Source: Eucalyptus grandis (taxonomy: Eukaryota > Streptophyta > Magnoliopsida > Myrtales > Myrtaceae). From it: a DNA stretch of 64,000 bases. Shown in pieces: positions 50,296 to 61,041 of the stretch (positions within the stretch are counted from its first letter, which is position 1; the number at the start of each line of letters is the position of its first letter). The stretch is taken from assembly GCF_016545825.1 (NCBI RefSeq), contig NC_052619.1:69698115-69762114 (forward strand), written 5' to 3'. The translations under genes and the position numbers were made by a program. The notes beneath the pieces were generated by a model. The model searched no databases. It was not told the DNA's origin and saw only the letters and a list, made by a program, of their open reading frames with translations.

Positions 50296-51780
50296 ATCAA
50301 GCATTATAATCATAGCATTTTAAGCCCCATATCAGTGAGGAGAGACCACATTAAGCGATTCATAAGGCAACACTTGACCCGGAATGATGGCCACCTTGTG
50401 CGATTATATCCAATTTTTCTTTTGAGCACTCGACTTTCTTTGAAAAAGCATCACTCCGATGCATATTGTATTATTTATCACATGACGGTCAAAATAAAAT
50501 GAAGCATTGCAAATGACGCCACCCTAATTTATATACTAAACTTAAATTTTTTTACGATCCGGTATTGTCAAGCTAGTGATGAGCCCATTCAATGACCGAA
50601 AAAATCTTCCATTCTTCAGGTTTGACTACAATCCCTCAGTGGGATGCTATCTTCAATGTCGGATCTTATTATAGTGAATCTCCAAAATTCATCCAAGCAC
50701 AAATTTCCTGGTCAAATTCTCATGCTGAAACCCAGTTGAATCCTTCAATTTTGTACGCCGGATAGAGAGGGAGAGAGAGAGAAATAATTGATAAATTTGT
50801 ACGTAGCTCACCAAAAATATGTGTAGTCAAAGAGGAGGAAATTTTTTTAAAGAGGGTGGTCAAAAGTCGCAATTATCATAAGCGAAACTTTGAGATAAAA
50901 TGTCGGCTTGACACTTCTCCCCATGTGCCATGACAACAGCAGAACGTAAATCCAAGTACTTTCATTTTGCTTTGACCGTCCAAAACTCTCTTGCTCATAT
51001 AGTCACTTGTCATAAAACATAATAGCAAATGAAGGAATTTTCAGCTGTAAATAGAAGGGTTTAGCTTCGAGTGTCGCCACTGCGAAAGTGGAAAGTACAT
51101 AAAATTATCAATAAATGAAGCATTTCCTCATTTCGAGTTATGTGCATTTATCACTAATTCATTAAGCACAAAACAGTAGCATCTAATTAGTTCATAGTCT
51201 CATATTATCAGGTCATACAAGAAAAGCATTGATCAAACAACATGCTCTCTTGAAGAATGAAAGGAATCACAGGATTGTGAGATATTTTATTGAAACAACA
51301 TTTCGCTATGTAGAGCACATTTTACTCATATTGTCTATGATTTGAGAGCGATATTTGATGATAAAGACATCATTCACTTTCAGTTCACAACTCAAACATT
51401 CAATGATACTTTTATAAGTCACATGGTCATAAAGTATGCAATTGTATCGGCTAGTATATCCTTAACAACATTGTTTTCGCAATTAGTTATTATAAGAAAA
51501 GGGGGCTCTTTAATTATGGTGACTTTCCAATTATCACTAAATTAAAGCACCTACAACTAGTTACCGGCTCTATCCATATTTCTAGATTTTTGACTTGTCA
51601 TCAAACATCATTTCTAAAAAAGTAGACGTCGGCGCACGCCCGTGTCTCTTTTTTTTAAAAATTATTTTTCTGCCCCTTTTGTTCGTAAAAAATCTATGAT
51701 GGTCGGAAAAAGCGAAGCAAAAAATGGCTTTGAAAGGAATAAAGCTAGAAAATGACAAACATCAGTGTGATTAATTAGTT
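49301..51780. other. Duplicated non-coding segment, unit 3 copy
   Basis: Counterpart of 18327-19282 joined to 26902-28438. The junction near 50310 is the empty site of the 19283-26901 Copia element. ORFs here are not conserved between copies and are not called. Confidence 0.6.
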
Positions 51781-51993
51781 ACCACCCACCGCGGTGATTT
51801 AGCTGGGTAAGCACTAGACTTCCATCGAGAAGATCTAATGTTCGAAGCTCCTGCAACGCAAATTGCAGGAAGGCTAGCTTTGAGTCTCTTGACGACTTAT
51901 CCGGTGGCACGTGTGTGGTGGTAGCACGTATCGCCCCCAGTAGTTTACCTCTGGCTACCGGCCGTGTGTGGGGTTCTCTGAGTCACAAAAAAA
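51781..51993 (+). mobile_element. tRNA-derived SINE, plus strand
   Basis: 213-bp insert with an A-box-like motif (TAGCTGGGTAAGC, near 51800-51812), a B-box-like motif (TGTTCGAAGCTCC, near 51839-51851) and a terminal A run. It is flanked by AATTAGTT at 51773-51780 and 51994-52001. Unit 2 has a single AATTAGTT and no insert at 28431-28438, so it inserted after the duplication. Confidence 0.88.
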
Positions 51994-52001
51994 AATTAGT
52001 T

Positions 52002-54760
52002 GGGGATCAAGGAAGAAAGTCAACAGTCAAACATTGGAACGCTACCTTGTCTCATTTTCGCATTCGGAGTGAAGGAAGTCTCAGGCTGGCGGCTGATTAA
52101 CATGAAATATTCCTTTACCTTCGTCCCGAAAGCATCTCTCCTCCAACGTCAATCGGCAGGTGCATGCGACATGCACGAAAATTCCACATGTCCGATTCAG
52201 AAGGCGCGAGAGTATCCACATCAGTTGTCCGTGGAGTTTGAATAGATCTTAGACTCCATCTATTTGGTGAAAAATCGTGACATTTCTAAAAAAAAAATGT
52301 TTACTAGGAAAATAATAATATTTTTTAATATTTGACTGGAACCTACAAATGAACTAAAAAATATTTTACGCTATTTGGTATGAAAAATATGATTTGATTT
52401 TCCGCAGATGAATTACCAAAAGATTCAAATTTTTAAATCATTTTTTTCTTTTTCTTTGTCCTTCTTCCTCAATCAATCGCCAGCCATGGCAACAGCCAAC
52501 GATCGGCCACAAGTGAGGGATGAGCTCGCCCATGGCCGGTATGACTCAAGCTCGCCAAATTTAGGCAAGCCGAGTTGAGCTAGCCCCAGGTGAGGCTCCA
52601 CCTTGCCATATCTGGTGAGGTATATCTGGTGAGGTCAAGGCTCACCAGATTAGCGAGCTCAAGCCTTGTTGGCTTTGGGCAAGCTCATCTCTCAATTGGC
52701 AATCAGCCAAAGAAGAAAAAATAAAATGAAAAAATAATTAAAAAATCAAATTTTTAATAAGAAATAATGAAAAAGAGTGCCAGAAGAACATGCTTAGTTC
52801 GGGTGAAAGAAAAATGAGAGAAAATAATCTCCTCTCTTAAAATTAAAAAAAAAAAAAACATTTTCTCAAACGTATTTTTTCAATGACTAGTTTGTTTTTG
52901 TTGAATCAACCGTAAAAAATTTGAAAATTATTTTTCCTGAAAGTTATTTTCTGTAAAGCATCTTATGGAAAATAAATAATTTGTAAAATAGTTTTCTAAA
53001 ATTATTGCTCAAAATGATTAGTCAAAGGAAGATTGTTTTATCATGGACAACAATACATGTTTAAACACTTTCGTGGACATTGAAATAATTTTCAGTTGTT
53101 TATTATTTGCAAGCAATCGTTTTTAAGAGAACATTTTTAAAATCATTTATTCTTCATGACAGAACGAATGCTTATATTCATGTTGATGGCTCTTCGCCTA
53201 TGGGTCTAAACTTTGATTGGGCTTTTGAGGCAATTGATCAAAATCAATGGGCCTTCGAACGAGAAAAGTTGTTCAAGAAAGGGGGAGCATCGAAGGAGGT
53301 AGACAAGGTGGGCCGGCCTACTTCATTGCTCCTACAATCGAGCCCAATAGATGCTTTTTCAGTGGAGCACACGCTTGAGCTTGACGCAGAGCCTTCTTAT
53401 ATTCATTTCCTTTTTTACACATACATTCCGTTTGTTTTGTACAAAATAAGTAATTTACAAATTATTTACATAAAAAAAATTGCATATCTCACTTGTAAAA
53501 ATGAATTAAAAAAATTCATTGCCCTTGAAAATGTATAAACAATTTTTTTTTTATAATGAAAAACATTTTATAGATTTTACGAAAGTATTTTTCAAATAAT
53601 TTATTTTTCGTGAAACAAATGGAATCTTTGATTATGTCCAAAGATTTTCCATTTATTTTGTCCAAAAATATTAATTTCATCACCTTTTATAATTAATCAA
53701 TTAATTAAAGCAAGGAACTATGTGAATCTATAGATTCTCTCGGGACCCAAATTCCTAAGTGACCCAAACATAAGGGCCCAAATTTCCTAAGTGACCGGGG
53801 AATTGATACATTGGACCTTATATGGACAGGAAGTTGATGTTGGTCAGATTTGAGTATGGGGTGAAGGCTAGTGACTTTTTACGAGTTTAGATCATAATTA
53901 AAACTCCACCTAAAGGTTGGTTTTTTTTTTTTAAGGGAATTGGGCCGAAGAGGAGATATTAAGGAGCAGAATGGCTTTATTTTCATGTGACATAATAATT
54001 TTGATCAATTATGCAGATGAGTTATTTACTTTTCACATATCAATCGGATGAAATATGATTTAGAGATTTAAATAAAGGACCGGATGGACACAAAAATCAA
54101 ACGGAATGATGTACAAGAGTTCCGCAATGTACACATCGAGCCACTACAATCTTGAAATTGCTTGTTATTTTCATAATCCATTTAATTGTACATTTAATTA
54201 AGTTATAATAACATCACTTTATTAGTTGAAAAGTTTTCCATCAATCTCATTTGGTAGTTAATTTTAGAGGCTTTTGGGCAATTATCCATTTGGATATAAT
54301 GACACAAATAATTTATAAATTTTGGCATAATATACAAATGGTCTCTAAACTATTAATGTGGATTTTGCGCTTTCCCTTAATATTCAATATGGTTTCTAAA
54401 CTTTTAATTTGTTTAATGTTAGCATTGGACTTTTATTACATGTTTAATATAATCCTCAAACTACATGAAAGTATTCAATATAATTTTTCCATTAATTCAA
54501 TATCAGAGACAATCTTAAACATTTTTATATAGTTCAAGAATTAAATTGAACATATACAAAAGAATCAGGAATCATAGTGAATAAATTAAAAATGTAGAGA
54601 TTACATTCTCCATTGATCAAATTAAAAATTTGAAGACAATAGTGCGCATTATACTAAAATTCCGTAACCATTTGTGTCATTTTTCCAAATTTCTATAAAT
54701 TTTTATATTTACTTTCTACCTTAATTAATCAGTGTCATTTCCTCTGCTAACTGTGGTCAA
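52002..54760. other. Duplicated non-coding segment and upstream region of the ATP synthase gene
   Basis: Matches unit 2 at 28439-28646, 29036-29162 and 38903-41227. Includes an old GC-core MITE-like element (52350-52900) and AT-rich MITE-like sequence (52900-53630). The point near 52340 is the pre-insertion site of the SIRE-like element. No gene recognised. Confidence 0.6.
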
Positions 54761-54861
54761 CCTTGGAGACGGGTAACCAGAGACCGTCAGTAGAGTTACC
54801 ACCACCACCACCGCAATCACAACCAAAAACAAAAGCAAGTCGAAACCCTACAAAAACACGA

Positions 54862-54895
<34 letters not shown>

Positions 54896-54897
54896 GG
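54862..54897 (+). repeat. CT-rich 5' leader of the ATP synthase gene
   Basis: (CT)n-rich tract about 60 bp before the start codon, shorter in the truncated copy (41328-41341). Pyrimidine-rich leaders are common near plant transcription starts; the exact start site is unknown. Confidence 0.6.
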
Positions 54898-54955
54898 TTG
54901 ACGAACGAAGCAGAAGCAGAAGCAGAAGCACAGAAAGCAGCAGAAGAAGGCGATC

Positions 54956-57900
54956 ATGGCGCTCGCTTCTCGCCTCGTTTCCAAGTCCCGGCAGGTGAGG
55001 AGCCCCTCCCTCCAGATCCGCGCGCCTTCCCCCCTCTCGCCGTTCGTCCAATGCCGTCGCGAATTTCCGCTCGATTGCTTTTTTGGGGGCTTCTTTGATC
55101 TGGGCGCTAGCAATTTCGCTAGGGTCGAGCGATTCCGAGGCGAAACGCCGCGCTCGGTTTTCTTCATCGGTGGGGAGACGGGTTGTGCCGATGGCGCTCT
55201 ACGTTGGCCGTGGAGATCGGGAATTTTGCGTTCTGCGAAGTCGCCGCTTTCCGTTCGGGCGGTTGCTGATGATCCGTGCCGCTTTAGAGCGCTTCTTGTC
55301 TGTTGCTCTTCGTTGCGGGGCGATTTGATTCGGCGATTGTGTTTCTGTGGGCTTGGATAGATCTATGCGGTAACTAGGACGTAATCGACCTGAAGTTTTG
55401 GCTTTTAGCTTCTTCCTCAATGTTCCTTTCGGTTGCTGACGGACTTTAGAGCACATGATTAGCATTGGGAGGCTTTTCTTTCCCACTGTATTTAGTTAAA
55501 GACAGCGACTTTGATATCGCCGTGTCTACTTTGGATGGAAATGGCTGTCGTATTGTGGTCTGTTAGCGGTAGCCTTCTGCGCATTTCGCACCACTGTTTA
55601 GTTTCTCGATAGATTTGTCGATTTCTCGGTGGGCATTGTTTAATTTGACGCGCTTCTGCTTTTATTCACTCAGTTATGCGGTACTCAGACAATTTTGCTG
55701 CGGGAGCATGCTGTCCCTGTCCGCTTCTTTGCCAAAGAAGCTGCTCCTGCTGCCCTCAAGGGAGACGGTGAGTGTCGTCGTAAACTTTAGCCTGTCCTGC
55801 TGCATTTTCGGTGAACATCAGTGTCTTTCATGGACATTTAGTTAGTTATCATTAGTTTGCTGACAAATGCCGCGTCTTTTTGAGGTCAAAAGAAAGAACA
55901 AGCTTCTTGTACTTCTTAAGCTCTTCTTCCACTCTGTAAAGTATGAAGCATATAACCTTACACAAGTTCTTGCTGATGCAAATGATAAGTGCTGCATGAG
56001 CATAATTTCCCCAATAACATCATTGGTCTGACTGAGGTCTTATCTTGAGACTTCCGAGTGGGAACCCACCTGGAGAAAATAGCTGTAGAAATGAAGTAAA
56101 ATTAATTTTGGATATACTTTCATGCTTCTATTGTTGAGGTGAGAATTCCCAGAACCAAGGCTTATCACTGACAGAGTACTGAAATGGTCATTGTTAAAAC
56201 AGAGATGTTGAAGAATATCTTTCTGGAGGTCAAGAAGAAGTTTGAGACCGCCATTGGAGTTCTCAGGAAGGAAAAAATTACCATTGCTCCTGAAGATCCA
56301 GCTGCAGTGGCTCAGTACGCGAAGGTCATGAAGACAGTAAGAGAGAAGTAATCTTTCTGCTGCCTTTTCAGCTTATCCTTGCAACAGCTTTCTCTTGCCT
56401 CATGTTTCGAGCATTGCCCTTTGATCTATTTCATTGGATGTAAGAGAGTTTTGTATGAATGTGCTTTTTGGGTCTTGGATGAGATTGTAGATGCTTCTAC
56501 TATTTCTCAATTTGTCTCATTTTATTTGTGGATGTTTGAAATGGAGATGGAGCAGTTGGTTAGTGGTGGAACTTCTTAATGAACTGATTAGACCTGGTCT
56601 TTTATCCCACAGGGCAGACTTGTTCTCAGAATCACAAAGGATCCAATACACAATTCAGACACGTACGCAGGACATACCAGATGCCCGTACATATCTTCTG
56701 ACTTTGAAGGAGATTCGGATCAAGTATGTTTTGATATGTACTGCTTGCTTTTATAAGTTTTTGTAACTTTGTAACGCCTGTGCCTAGCTTCTTTCTCTAA
56801 TGGTCCAGAATTTTACGCATGAGCTATTTACTATACTACGATTTTTATTTTTATTTTGGGGACGGAACTTTACAACATACTAGTTCTGGATTTGTATGAA
56901 ATGCTCTGGTTATGTCTGCTCGTATCATATGCTTATACATTTTGTGAAAATGAGTTGTTTCCGATCCTTATTTTTAGTGAGTACTTAAAGCCAATACTTT
57001 TTGCAGGAGAGGTCTTACTGATGACCTTGGCGCAGAGGCAATGATGATGGATGCATTGGAGAAAGTTGAAAAGGAAATTAAGAAGCCCCTTATGAGAAAT
57101 GACAAGAAAGGAATGGCTCTTCTCATGGCAGAGTTTGATAAGGTCAATAAGAAGTAAGTACTTGTGTTGCTAGGTCTTATCTTTTGGTTTTTTTAAATAA
57201 TGTGGCATATTGATGGTAGCTTTCAGTTTAGGTATATTTTCAAAACCCTTATTTGTGTATTTTAAATTGCATTATGTTTGTGTGTATGTGTATATCTCAA
57301 CAGGATGTGGTTGTTCAATTATGCATTTCCAGAATTAAACTAATCTCAATTTGATGGGATTTATTTGGCCAAGCGTCTCGAATTTTTTTATTTTTTATTT
57401 TTTTGGCTTGACATTTTAATTGGGAGTGGTTAGCTAAAAATAATTTCCCGTGCTGGTAGTATTATTACATTGGTGCACAAGGATTGATTTTGAATGAGAA
57501 TAGTATTGCATCCTACATTTACTGATATTTGATCCCAACTGAAGGTATACCGAAGGATGACATAATATATAGTTGAAGCACTACTCTGTTAACATAAGAG
57601 ACTGAATCATTTGTTATGCTAGATTTAACATTTTTTACTTGGAAATCGTAGAAGGATCTCTCCTAGAGACAATTTATATCTCTTCTGCAAGTTTACTTGC
57701 CGGATTCAAAATACTAGTTGATAGCATGGGTGCTAGGCTCTTAGTCTGCCCTTTGAATTTGACTCAATTCTGACTGTGGTTATGTGAGAAAGTTTGATAA
57801 TTGTTTGTTGAGTTCGAGTTTTCCACTATCATGCAATGCTTTTCCTTTTTTTCTCTGCTTATATCTAGCTTCTTCAGCTTGATGTGCTACTCATGACGTT

Positions 57901-58801
57901 ATTTTATATGTCATGACGTGCTGCTTATGACATTCTTTTCTGTCACTTGTGCTAGGCTTGGAATCCAAAGGGAAGATCTGCCAAAGTATGAGGAGCAGTT
58001 GGAACTTAAAATTGCCAAAGCACAATTGGAGGAGTTGAAGAAAGATGCTCTTGAAGCTATGGAAACTCAGAAGAAGAGGCAAGTATTTCTGTACTTTCAT
58101 CATTGAGGCGAATCAGTGTGTAGGGTGCAGTTTCTTTGTTTAAATAAACTGATTGGGGCCCTGCTTGAGTATCTTGAGAACATTGTACCTGGAAATGTTC
58201 AATTTTTTATTATTGTTTGCTAAAGATAGAATATATGGAAATCATTATTATACTTAGGCTCCGTTTGTTGTACATAACATGAACGATTTGCAAAATATTT
58301 TTCTAAACATGATGGCTGATATTGCTTACAAAAATGAATGAATGAAATTTTTTTTATCATCCACAAAAATGTTCAGACTTAAATTGTTGTCGATAATGAA
58401 AGCATTTTTTTATTTGTTAGTTATTAGAAGCTATCATTTTGAGGAAAATATTCTATATCATTCATTTTATGCGAAATCAATGAATCCTTAGTCCGTGAAC
58501 AGATTCATTGAAAGCAAATAGAAAAAAATGCTGAAAGAACATATGGTCTTAACTTATCTGGAAAACATCATTATCTACAGCAATTTCTTTTAAATGACAG
58601 TTACATTTTGTAAGCATAGGTTTGTTCGACTCAGATAGCCTATGCTGAGGAGAAGTATGAATTAGGTGCAACTTCAATTATTGTAAAACCTTTTGAAAAT
58701 TTATTTGTCAGTAACTTTTATCTATGTTTCATTTCAGGGAAGAATTTAAGGATGAGGAAATGGTTGATGTGAAGTCCTTGGATGTCAGAAACTTCATCTG
58801 A
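54956..58801 (+). CDS. Mitochondrial ATP synthase 24 kDa subunit (FAd / MGP1-like), intact
   Basis: Seven exons: 54956-54994, 55674-55767, 56203-56347, 56613-56723, 57007-57153, 57956-58078 and 58738-58801; 723 bp, 240 residues. It matches the plant-specific ATP synthase 24 kDa subunit (Arabidopsis At2g21870, MGP1) in length and along its whole sequence. The N-terminus (MALASRL..., then VRFFAKEA) is a mitochondrial presequence; the rest is hydrophilic and helix-rich with many Lys/Glu, ending in the conserved VRNFI. The protein is a peripheral part of plant mitochondrial F1Fo ATP synthase; in Arabidopsis loss of MGP1 impairs pollen. All introns are GT-AG except intron 6, which is GC-AG. Exon phases agree throughout. 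It is the only complete copy in this window. Confidence 0.95.
58079..58084 (+). other. GC-type 5' splice donor of intron 6
   Basis: Exon 6 must end at 58078 (AAGAAGAG) and intron 6 start GCAAGT to join the conserved next exon in frame. The GT four bases downstream (58083-58084) would shift the frame and meet a stop at once. GCAAGT matches the consensus of the rare GC-AG introns spliced by the major spliceosome. Confidence 0.88.
58255..58495. mobile_element. AT-rich MITE-like element in intron 6
   Basis: A ~240-bp member of the same dispersed AT-rich family as 17040-17282, beginning GGCTCCGTTTGTTG and ending GAATCCTTAGTCC. It sits inside the GC-AG intron of the ATP synthase gene. Confidence 0.5.
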
Positions 58802-58892
58802 GACAAGATTCTGTTCAAATGGTTGATCAATTGTTGAAAGAATGGAGAAGGAAGTTAGTTTGACAATACTTTTGCTTCTCCTTGTTTTCTTC

Positions 58893-58898
58893 AATAAA
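58893..58898 (+). terminator. Poly-A signal AATAAA of the ATP synthase gene
   Basis: AATAAA about 90 bp after the stop, conserved in the unit-1 copy at 100-105. Confidence 0.7.
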
Positions 58899-58990
58899 GT
58901 AATTGAATGGAAAATGCTATCCAGTGACTGAGATTATATGCTGTTTTCCTCCAATCACATATGGCAATGTCGCAAGGATGGAGCATTTCT

Positions 58991-59640
58991 TATTTTGTGA
59001 ATGCACTTTTATACTTGCTGGAGGTTTTTCCCTCGAGTCTGGCTTGCATTAGATTGGAAGACTTCTAATGTTGACCGATAACGACGACTGTATTTGTGCT
59101 GAGTTCATAAACAGTGGCTCCTTGATATGTTATTGTTGGGCACATTGGGGCGCATGTGCACCCATCCCGCTTTGAGTTATTGGATCTTCGGATCATGTCA
59201 TGTGGGCAAAACAGAAAATAATAATAATTCAGATGCTGAGATGTACTGTACTCTGCATCAGTGCACCTCGGGATCTTTTTCCCCTCGGATACATTGAACG
59301 ATTCCATCGCCTCTTGTGGAGCATCTTGCATGGCATTGAAGACTCTTCCATGGGTCATTTTTCGTGGTTACTGATTATTGACTGGTTAGGTATCATCAGC
59401 TCACTTACATGATTCTCACCGGAGCATTGCTCTTAGAAGTCTTTTGAAAATCCTCTTCCAGTTTTTACCTTGAATACGTAACTATGTATCTTTCTCCGGC
59501 TCATCTTTATGTGGGTGTGAAAAATGAAGCTGTACAGCTTTGTAAAACTGAAGTTTGCCTTGCTTACGGGATTAATGGCTACTACCGCACAGCGTTGTGC
59601 AGATGACTTTCTACATATGCTTTATTTCACTGTCAAAGAG
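58991..59640. other. Intergenic region after the ATP synthase gene
   Basis: No gene recognised; the opposing ORFs at 59065-59412 overlap each other and show no domain. The equivalent region in unit 1 is replaced by LTR sequence after base 195. Confidence 0.5.
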
Positions 59641-60071
59641 TGTGTAGAAGAGAATCTGTGTTTTTCTTATTATCGTTGAGTAATTACTAGGTGTATATAT
59701 ACAAGAATAATTACTGGGCGTATATATACAAGAATAGATGACTTAAATTAGGTAAGAAACCTATTTTAGGTATAGATCCTAATTAGCCCCTAATCTTTTT
59801 TCTTTTTTTTTTGAGACTAGAGGGACTGCCGCCAGTTGGCAACCGTGACATAAACCCTGCTTAAGAATCCCTAACAACAATGTTGGGGTTCGAACTTCTC
59901 CCTTTCGTGAGGGGGAGAGAGCCCAAAGCCTGCCGCTGCGGGCGGTGGTCTAATTAGCCCCTAATCTTTGTCGGTAGCTAAGTAGCTAAATTATAGCTAC
60001 TAAGATCAAATCACATGATATAACATAATATTTCAAATATTTTGGGAGAGATTATGGGAGATTTTCCTACA
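59640..60071 (-). repeat. 3' LTR of the right-edge Copia element
   Basis: The minus-strand pol frame ends at a TAG overlapping the LTR start TGTAGGAAAATC (plus ...TTCCTACA at about 60071), right after a purine stretch. The outer boundary near 59640 is a guess, because the partner LTR is outside the window. Contains a direct repeat of TATATATACAAGAAT (about 59693-59737) and a SINE. Confidence 0.6.
59799..59950 (-). mobile_element. tRNA-derived SINE, minus strand
   Basis: About 150 bp, B-box-like GAAGTTCGAACCCC on the minus strand (plus 59885-59898), and poly-A seen as a T-rich run at the left. Flanked by a perfect 19-bp duplication TAATTAGCCCCTAATCTTT at 59780-59798 and 59951-59969. Confidence 0.88.
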
Positions 60072-60243
60072 CTTCCTCTCGGGTTGGTAAGCGAATATCT
60101 TCTATGCCCAACTTATTCATAATCTCTCAAAATCTTGACACTGGTAGGCCTTTGGTCAGTAAATTTGCAAGCTAATCTTTGCTAGGAGTATGAAATAACC
60201 AAATTCGAGCTTCTCCTTTATAAAAAGCCTATCTACCTCAATA

Positions 60244-61041
60244 AGGAAAAATACTAAAATAGTCCTAAACCTTTTGTATTGGTACCAATTCAATCATAAA
60301 ACTTTTCAATTGGATTAATTTAGTCCTAAACCTTTTTACATTAGTACTAATTTAGTCCATCCGACTAATTTAAGCCAGAAATTACTAACGTGGCCGTCGA
60401 CAATCTTATGTGGTGCCACATGGACAAATTTTATAATTTTTTATATCTTTTTAAAATTATTTTTTTCTTTTTCTTTTCTCCTTGGCCGGCGAGGTCGCCG
60501 CCGATCGACCATCGTCGGCCACAGACTGGTCAGGGCGAGGGGCGCCGCGCCCTCGCTGGCCATTGGTGAGGGCGTCGGCCCCACCTACGGGCATCGGCCC
60601 CCGCCTAGATCCAGGTGAGGGCCACGACGGCCTCGCTCGTGGCGGGCGAGGGCATCGTGCCCTCGCTTGGATCTGGGTGAGGGCCTCTGCACCCTTGTCG
60701 GCCACAAGCGAGGGCGCGACGGCTCTCGCCTAGATCTGGGATGGGGCCAATGCCCTCACCCCAACCAGTCTATGGCTGACAATGGTCAGCCGACCGGCGA
60801 CCTCACCGACCAAGGAGAAAAGAAAAAGAAAAAAATAATTTAAAAAAATTATAAAATTTGTCCACGTGGCGTCACATAAGATCGTCGGCAGCCACGTCAA
60901 CAATTTCCAACTTAAATTAACCGGATGTACTGAATTGGTACCAATGTAAAAAAATTTAGGACTAAATTAGTCCAACTGAAAATGTTTAGGACTGAATTGG
61001 TACCAATAAAAATGTTTAGGACTATTTTGGTACTTTTCCTT
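60244..61041. mobile_element. Mutator-like non-autonomous element with GC-rich core (copy 1)
   Basis: ~798 bp with ~200-bp terminal inverted repeats starting AGGAAAAATACTAAAATAG. It is flanked by 9-bp duplications ACCTCAATA (60235-60243) and ACCCCAATA (61042-61050), one mismatch. 9-bp duplications and long inverted ends are typical of Mutator-like elements. It interrupts a Copia RNase H frame, which resumes on the other side. The core (60480-60800) is GC-rich and made of gcgagg/ccctcgc words; its ORFs are by-products. Confidence 0.85.

Noticed and set aside
54763..55098. ORFs through the leader and intron 1 of the ATP synthase gene, including 54956-55360
   Set aside because: They read from exon 1 into intron 1; the true protein leaves at the GT donor at 54995.
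58079..58106. Reading through the GT at 58083-58084 as a normal donor of intron 6
   Set aside because: It would put exon 7 out of frame with an immediate stop and lose the conserved C-terminus.
60457..60733. ORFs in the GC-rich cores of the Mutator-like elements (also 62786-63261)
   Set aside because: They exist on both strands because of repeat composition; no protein family is recognised.
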